This document shows positions 59,752-64,000 of a stretch of 64,000 nucleotides of DNA, one piece after another. The translations under genes were made by a program, and so were the position numbers. Below the pieces are notes generated by a model. The model was not told where the DNA came from. It did no database searches and saw only the letters and a program-made list of their open reading frames with translations. This DNA comes from Streptomyces sp. NRRL S-646 (GTDB taxonomy: Bacteria > Actinomycetota > Actinomycetes > Streptomycetales > Streptomycetaceae). The stretch covers positions 248,001-312,000 of the forward strand of contig NZ_JODC01000011.1 in assembly GCF_000720765.1 (NCBI RefSeq), written 5' to 3'. How positions within the stretch are numbered: the stretch's first letter is position 1; every line of letters starts with the position of its first letter.

Positions 59752-60374
59752 TGCGCCGCCTCCGGTCCCCGCATCCCGAAGTCGAGCTTGCCGATCACGT
59801 CGGGCGTGGCGACGGCGGGCAGGAAGTACCGCCACAGTTCGACGATCCTCTCCCGGAGGTCCTCGTGGCCGGTGCTGATCCGGGACAGCAGCTGGGTTCC
59901 GCTGTAGGCGGCCACCAGCACGCGGGCGAACCCGGCGGGGTCCACGCCCTCGCGCAGCTCGCCGAGCGCGTCGGCGACGATGAGCTCCTCCTTGAACCGG
60001 GTGATCCACAGCTGGTAGGCGGTGTCGTCCTGGATGCCGAAGGCGCCCTGCTCGACGGCCAGCCGCACACCGGCCCGCAGCAGGACGTTGCTCCGCAGCT
60101 CCTGGGCCAGTTCGAGGGTGAGGTCGACCAGGCGCTGGAGTCCGCTGCGCCCGACCAGCTCCGGCAGGTCGGCGGCCTGTTCGGCCATGACCGCCCTGGC
60201 CACGCCCTCCTTGGAGCCGAAGTGGAAGTACAGGGCCCCCATGGTGGACCCGGCCCGCTTGATGATCTTCGTGGTGCTCGTGCCGGCGTACCCCGCGAGG
60301 TCGAACTCCTCGGCGGCCGCCTTGATGAGAGCCGCCCTTGTCCGCACGGCACGCTCCTGCTGAGGCTGCGCCAC
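59748..60374 (-). CDS. Gamma-butyrolactone receptor-type TetR regulator
   Basis: A 208-residue ScbR/ArpA-type receptor. The N-terminal HTH (ALIKAAAEEFDLAGYAGTSTTKIIKRAGSTMGALYFHFGSKEGVARAVM) and the ligand-domain signature SNVLLRAGVRLAVEQGAFG are both typical. It should repress target promoters until it binds a butyrolactone or butenolide. An AGAG palindrome lies 14-41 bp before its GTG start (60374), so autoregulation is likely. It is co-transcribed with the JadW2-like gene and divergent from the second AfsA gene. Confidence 0.92.
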   Translation of the reverse strand: MAQPQQERAVRTRAALIKAAAEEFDLAGYAGTSTTKIIKRAGSTMGALYFHFGSKEGVARAVMAEQAADLPELVGRSGLQRLVDLTLELAQELRSNVLLRAGVRLAVEQGAFGIQDDTAYQLWITRFKEELIVADALGELREGVDPAGFARVLVAAYSGTQLLSRISTGHEDLRERIVELWRYFLPAVATPDVIGKLDFGMRGPEAAQ

Positions 60375-60387
60375 TGGACCTCCTTGC

Positions 60388-60415
60388 CAAATAAACAGAG
60401 CACTCTCTTGGTTAG
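60388..60415. promoter_or_regulatory. AGAG palindrome D, receptor promoter
   Basis: A 28-bp imperfect inverted repeat with 9 of 13 arm positions paired. The core AACAGAGCACTCTCTT equals that of site B. It overlaps the probable promoter and leader of the receptor gene. Confidence 0.7.
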
Positions 60416-60563
60416 AACAGGCACCAGGTTACGCACGGGCCTTCAGGGGTGTCCAGTGCACCGGTCAGCCCCTCCGTTCGCCCACGAAACGACCTCGATC
60501 CGGAAGCCGTTGCCCCACATGGCTTGATCGGTCCATGAGTGACCCTTTACCGGGCCTTGAGCC

Positions 60564-60589
60564 AAACAAACAGAGCACTCTTTATGTTT
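60564..60589. promoter_or_regulatory. AGAG palindrome E, second afsA promoter
   Basis: A 26-bp inverted repeat with 10 of 12 arm positions paired around AGAG-CA-CTCT; AACAGAGCACTCT is identical to sites B and D. It lies 54-80 bp upstream of the second AfsA start. Confidence 0.7.
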
Positions 60590-60643
60590 ATGGGGCTGCG
60601 GCTGCCAGCCGCAGCGCTCACATACGTCTCAGGGGGATTCCGT

Positions 60644-61579
60644 ATGTCCAGCACCATCCAGCACGTCCACGCCACCGCCCCGACCTGGGTGCCGGTGACC
60701 CAGGAGCAGGTGCACAAGCTCACCGCCTCGGAAGTACTGCTGACTCAGTGGTGCCAGAACGGGAACGACGTCTTCACCGTCCACGCCGACTGGCCGCAGG
60801 ACCACGCCTTCTACGGACCGCAGCACGGCCTGCACGACCCCATGCTGCTCGCCGAGTCGATCCGCCAGTGCATACCGCTGCTCAGCCACGCCGCCTACGA
60901 CGCCCCGGCGGGGCACCGCCAGGCATGGAGCCACTTCAGCTTCGCTCTGACTCCCGCCGCACTGGCCACCACCGCCGGTACGACCGCGGTCGAACTCCGC
61001 GTCAGCTGCCACGAAGTCGTCCGGCGCATGGGCCGTCTGGCCTCCATGCTGATGAAGGTCGACGTGATCCGGGACGGTGTCCAGGTGGGCACCGCCCAGA
61101 CCCGGTTCGCCAACACCGCCCCCGCGCTCTACCAACGCCTGCGGGGCACCTACGCCGACCTCGACGCCTCGATCGCCCGCGCGCTGCCCCTGCCCCCACC
61201 GGCCGCACCCGCCCAGGTCGCCCGCGAGGACTTCGCCGACGTCGTCCTCTCGCCGACCGACTCGCCGCGCCGCCACCAGCTGCGCGTCGACCTCAACCAC
61301 CCCGTGCTCTTCGACCACCCCGTCGACCACGCCCCCGGCATGCTGCTCCTCGAAGCGGCACGCCAGGCCAGCCACACGGCGGTGCAGCCGCCGGCCGCGA
61401 TGCTCTCCATGGATGTGGTCTTCGCCCGTTACGCCGAGCTCGACGCCCCCTGCTGGATCCACACCGACCCGTTCCCGACGGACCAGCCCGGTCAGCACCG
61501 GGTCCTGATCACCGCCGTACAGAACGACGTCTGCGTCTTCTCCAGCATCATCACGCTCCTGAGCGTCCCGCAGGACTGA
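60644..61579 (+). CDS. AfsA family GBL synthase (signalling copy)
   Basis: A 311-residue AfsA/ScbA homologue with two hotdog repeats and both conserved Glu-Arg pairs: E71/R74 (DPMLLAESIRQ) and E237/R240 (MLLLEAARQAS). It is closer in layout to ScbA than the structural copy: divergent from the receptor, with an operator in its promoter. It probably makes the diffusible signal sensed by that receptor. ATG 60644 follows AGGGGGA; upstream in-frame ATGs (60539, 60599) lack sites. Its end overlaps the convergent methyltransferase by 29 bp. Confidence 0.9.
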   Translation: MSSTIQHVHATAPTWVPVTQEQVHKLTASEVLLTQWCQNGNDVFTVHADWPQDHAFYGPQHGLHDPMLLAESIRQCIPLLSHAAYDAPAGHRQAWSHFSFALTPAALATTAGTTAVELRVSCHEVVRRMGRLASMLMKVDVIRDGVQVGTAQTRFANTAPALYQRLRGTYADLDASIARALPLPPPAAPAQVAREDFADVVLSPTDSPRRHQLRVDLNHPVLFDHPVDHAPGMLLLEAARQASHTAVQPPAAMLSMDVVFARYAELDAPCWIHTDPFPTDQPGQHRVLITAVQNDVCVFSSIITLLSVPQD

Positions 61580-62279
61580 TCCTTCCCGGCCCGGCGCACG
61601 CCCCGCGGACCCCATCGGCCCGCGGGGCACGCGCAACCAGCGTGTACCGCCAGAAGAGACGGCGGCGCAGGCGGGCGCCGGGCAGGACCCGTCGGGCTTC
61701 GCGCACGATTTCGGCGTACGTGACGTCCGCGGGCCGCGTCACGGCGGTCATGGAGGGGGGCCGGGCCGCGGTACGGCCGCGGTTCTTCAGCCACCCGGTG
61801 GCGGCGTTGAGCGGAATCGACGCGTAGCTCAGCAGGCGGTCGCCGAAGGTCTCCTCCCGGGCAAGCCCGACGACCAACAGCGTGCCGCCGGGCGCGAGTT
61901 GCTGCCGGAAGCGCGTGAGCGCCTCGGCGAGCGGCAGGTGATGAAGAACGGCGACGCAGGTGATGACGTCGTACGGCCCCGGAGGCAGCCCACCTGGCGC
62001 GTCGGCGACGGAGTAGGTGACGTGGCCGTACCGATCGCCGCTCAACTCCCTCGCCCTGCCCACGATCCCCGGATCCGAGTCGACCCCGTGCACTTCCCTC
62101 GCCCGCCCCGCCAGCAGCCGCACCAGGTCACCGGTCCCGCAGCCCACGTCGAGAGCACGGCCGAAGCTGCCGGGCAACTGCCGTATCAGCCACGGGTGGT
62201 AGTGGGCGTTGTGGTCCCAGGGGTGCGCGGAGTTGAAGCGTTCGAGGGCATGGAGTGCGCGGGGTGTGAGGATCTTCAT
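61551..62279 (-). CDS. Class I SAM-dependent methyltransferase
   Basis: A 242-residue methyltransferase. Motif I is ALDVGCGTGDLVRLL (about residues 43-57), motif II region VHGVDSDPGIVGRAREL, and motif IV/post FDVITCVAVLHHLPLAEAL-like segment with HHLP. The substrate is not evident. It converges on the AfsA gene with 29 bp overlap; whether it belongs to the cluster is uncertain, since no shared promoter element was found. Confidence 0.88.
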   Translation of the reverse strand: MKILTPRALHALERFNSAHPWDHNAHYHPWLIRQLPGSFGRALDVGCGTGDLVRLLAGRAREVHGVDSDPGIVGRARELSGDRYGHVTYSVADAPGGLPPGPYDVITCVAVLHHLPLAEALTRFRQQLAPGGTLLVVGLAREETFGDRLLSYASIPLNAATGWLKNRGRTAARPPSMTAVTRPADVTYAEIVREARRVLPGARLRRRLFWRYTLVARAPRADGVRGACAGPGRISPAGRSGA

Positions 62280-62365
62280 GCGGCCAGTTCACCAAAGTGC
62301 GGCCCCGTTGAGCGCTGAAGTAGCGTGCGGCGACAGGTCCGGGCGACGAGGAGTCACAGGTTTTC

Positions 62366-62782
62366 ATGGGTGGGTTGATCGGGGCGGGTGTTCCGCTGCT
62401 GCTCGGGACGGTGTTCATGACCGTCGGTGTCGTCGTGGGGCGTCGGGCACGCAGGCTGCGGCAGGAAGGGGCGCAGACCAGCGCGACGGTCGTCGGGTTC
62501 AAGACCCACCGCAACTTCGATTCGAACCGCACGATGTACCAGCCGGTGGTTCGGTGGGTGACCGGGGACGGTCAGACGGTGGAGACCGTGTCGTCGGTCG
62601 CGAGCAACTCGGTCGGCGACCTCCGCCCGGGCGCGGCCGTGACCGTCTTCTACGACCCGGACAACCCGAAGCGGATGCTCATCGACGGCCACGACGGCGG
62701 CGCCCTGGCTGTCGTCTTCTGCATCCTGGGTGCCGTGGGCCTGGCGGCCGCCCTGCTCGTCGCCTGGTTCACCCTCACCTGA
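62366..62782 (+). CDS. DUF3592 membrane protein
   Basis: A 138-residue protein with a hydrophobic segment at each end (about residues 4-24 and 113-136) and a soluble beta-rich middle (VRWVTGDGQTVETVSS; VTVFYDPDNPKRMLID), as in DUF3592 proteins. The YDP-NP motif is typical. Function unknown. Divergent from the methyltransferase. Confidence 0.85.
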   Translation: MGGLIGAGVPLLLGTVFMTVGVVVGRRARRLRQEGAQTSATVVGFKTHRNFDSNRTMYQPVVRWVTGDGQTVETVSSVASNSVGDLRPGAAVTVFYDPDNPKRMLIDGHDGGALAVVFCILGAVGLAAALLVAWFTLT

Positions 62783-62802
62783 CGGGTCGCGGCGCCGGGC
62801 CC

Positions 62803-63201
62803 TCACGAAAGGCGAGCCTCCCGGTTACGGCTGCGCACCCGAGCCCGCAGCACCTCCTCCGGCGGCGCGGCCCCCACCGCCTCCGGTGGGCACTCCCACT
62901 CCCGCCCGCCGCCGACCGGCCGCAACTGCACCCGCCCACCGACATGCCCCATGACCTCACCGACCCGCCCGTCCCGCACATCGGTTGCGTACGCACCGAC
63001 CGCCGGCCGCTCCCCCCGCAGCACGGACGCCAGCTTCTCCGCGGTACGGACATTGCAGCGGCCGAGGTCGACGAGCGCGAACGGCTCCTCGCTCGCGCCG
63101 GTCACGGGATCGACGCAGAGGGACGGCAGGGCCACCCCGACGCCCGTGAGGGCCTCCCGCAGGTTCTCGACGACTTCTTCGGTCGACCGCACGTCGCTCA
63201 T
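62803..63201 (-). CDS. Small hypothetical protein
   Basis: A 132-residue acidic N-half, basic C-half protein (STEEVVENLREALTGVGVALPSLCVDPVTG; LVDLGRCNVRTAEKLASVLR; ending ARVRSRNREARLS). GGAGGT lies just before ATG 63201. It is divergent from the XRE regulator, a frequent neighbour pattern of Streptomyces DUF5753 genes with small partner proteins; function unknown. Confidence 0.78.
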   Translation of the reverse strand: MSDVRSTEEVVENLREALTGVGVALPSLCVDPVTGASEEPFALVDLGRCNVRTAEKLASVLRGERPAVGAYATDVRDGRVGEVMGHVGGRVQLRPVGGGREWECPPEAVGAAPPEEVLRARVRSRNREARLS

Positions 63202-63307
63202 ACCTCCACGCTGAGTTTGCTGTTCGCAACACAGCGTGTCCGCAACGCCCCTAACCTGGCCATACGACACGTTCCAACAACGCCCGATGTCCGACAGGGA
63301 GTTGCAC

Positions 63308-64000
63308 ATGCCGGGACCCAAGGACCTCGATCCGTCGTCTTCGCCGCGGGCGTTGCTGGGCGCGGAGTTGCGTCACGCGCGCGAGAAGGTCGGACTGAGC
63401 CAGGACGAACTGGGGCTACGGCTGTTCGTGAGCGGCTCGTTCATCGGGCAGCTGGAGGCGGGGACTCGGCGGATGCAGCCGGAGTATGCGCGGTTGCTGG
63501 ATGAGGAGTTGGGAACGGGGGGCTTCTTTCTGCGGAACTGCGGGGCGGCGGCCAAGTCGAAGTATGAGGAGCATTTCGCCGAGGCGGCGGAGGCCGAGGC
63601 GCAAGCCACGGCGATCAGGCAGTACGTGCCGCTCCTGATCCCCGGGCTGCTGCAGACACCCGCCTACGCACGGGCCGTGAACCGGGCGTACGACCCGACG
63701 ACACCGGAGGAGACCGTCGAGGAGTGGACGGAAGGCCGGATGGAGCGGACTCGTCTACTGGACCACCCAACAAAGCCGTTGTTGTGGGTGGTACTTGACG
63801 AGGCGGCGCTGCGTCGGGAGACCGGCGACCGCGGGGTCATGGCAGAGGCCCTGCGTCACGTCGCAGGTCTGGGCCGCCGGAACCGGGTCATCATTCAGGT
63901 ACTGCCGTTCAGCGCAGGTGCGCACGCGGCGATGCAGGGTGCCCTGAAGCTGATGGAGTTCAAGGACGCCCCACCGCTGGTCTACTACGAGGGCGTGGCC
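63308..64000 (+). CDS. XRE family regulator with DUF5753 domain (partial)
   Basis: The reading frame runs from ATG 63308 to the end of the window without a stop; 231 residues are seen, the C-terminus is outside. Residues 18-75 are the Cro/C1-type HTH (GAELRHAREKVGLSQDELGLRLFVSGSFIGQLEAGTRRMQPEYARLLD), then the DUF5753 ligand-like domain (YVPLLIPGLLQTPAYARA; RTRLLD; WVVLDEAALRRETGDRGVMAEAL; VLPFSAGAHAAMQGALKLMEF). Such Scr1-type regulators are very numerous in Streptomyces. Confidence 0.9.
   Translation, partial: MPGPKDLDPSSSPRALLGAELRHAREKVGLSQDELGLRLFVSGSFIGQLEAGTRRMQPEYARLLDEELGTGGFFLRNCGAAAKSKYEEHFAEAAEAEAQATAIRQYVPLLIPGLLQTPAYARAVNRAYDPTTPEETVEEWTEGRMERTRLLDHPTKPLLWVVLDEAALRRETGDRGVMAEALRHVAGLGRRNRVIIQVLPFSAGAHAAMQGALKLMEFKDAPPLVYYEGVA

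Noticed and set aside
61551..62279. Methyltransferase as a definite cluster member
   Set aside because: It overlaps the end of the second AfsA gene but lacks the shared promoter elements and converges from outside; membership is left open.
1..64000. tRNA, rRNA or riboswitch genes
   Set aside because: I looked for tRNA T-loop/CCA patterns and common riboswitch cores in the gaps and saw none; a covariance-model search would be needed to be certain.

Overview
The window is high-GC actinobacterial chromosome, almost certainly Streptomyces. The support is codon and start usage (many GTG/TTG starts), the futalosine menaquinone pair mqnB-mqnD, a CtpE-like P-type ATPase, XPB and HelD/HelR-type helicases, gamma-butyrolactone (GBL) signalling genes, and dispersed intergenic repeats of the kind common in Streptomyces. 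From memory, the left part resembles the S. coelicolor SCO43xx region (mqn genes, murQ).

Region 1, about 0.1-36.4 kb, is mostly core chromosome. It holds a Uma2-family protein, MarR plus MFS exporter, a ribbon-helix-helix protein, an AzgA-type purine permease, DUF2530, CtpE-like ATPase, a secreted protein, a sacsin/Hsp90-like ATPase, DUF3027, an MFS protein, a DUF2771 lipoprotein, mqnB-mqnD, a cold-shock protein, a HAD phosphatase, membrane proteins, an anchored PstS-like protein, two helicase-related genes (the second is XPB), HelD/HelR, CutC, an HD-type protein, an MDMPI-GNAT fusion, and an RpiR regulator with murQ. Two genes look damaged or odd. An MDMPI-family gene at 30.4-31.1 kb carries two copies of a 39-40 bp hairpin repeat, one of them frameshifting. 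The RpiR gene has an 11-G/11-C palindrome where the inter-domain linker should be.

Region 2, about 35.5-61.6 kb, is a probable biosynthetic gene cluster that I cannot match to a known product. Structural genes: an acetyl-CoA-type carboxylase beta subunit with its epsilon subunit, FabG-like reductase, a tautomerase, a phosphotransferase plus acyl-CoA dehydrogenase pair, and one long operon (KAS II-like synthase, fused CoA-transferase, FabH-like synthase, HAD phosphatase, AfsA-family butenolide-forming enzyme, KASIII-like acyltransferase, SDR). A second SDR, an NTF2/SnoaL-like protein, an EmrB/QacA exporter and an FAD monooxygenase follow. No acyl carrier protein and no modular PKS or NRPS is present. 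The gene set suggests short fatty-acyl chain assembly and an AfsA-type condensation to a phosphorylated butenolide or furan-like core, then dephosphorylation and tailoring.

The right end of the cluster is regulatory: a soluble two-component pair, a TetR repressor, a GBL-receptor-type TetR with a coupled JadW2-like oxidoreductase, and a second AfsA homologue. Five near-identical AGAG-centred palindromes lie in front of the two-component operon, both TetR genes and the second AfsA gene, defining one local regulon. A second element, a TGTC-type box 57-62 nt upstream of a TAGCGT-like -10, recurs in front of five structural transcription units and marks a second layer of control.

Region 3, 61.6-64.0 kb, returns to general genes: a SAM methyltransferase, a DUF3592 protein, a small unknown protein and a truncated-by-window XRE/DUF5753 regulator.
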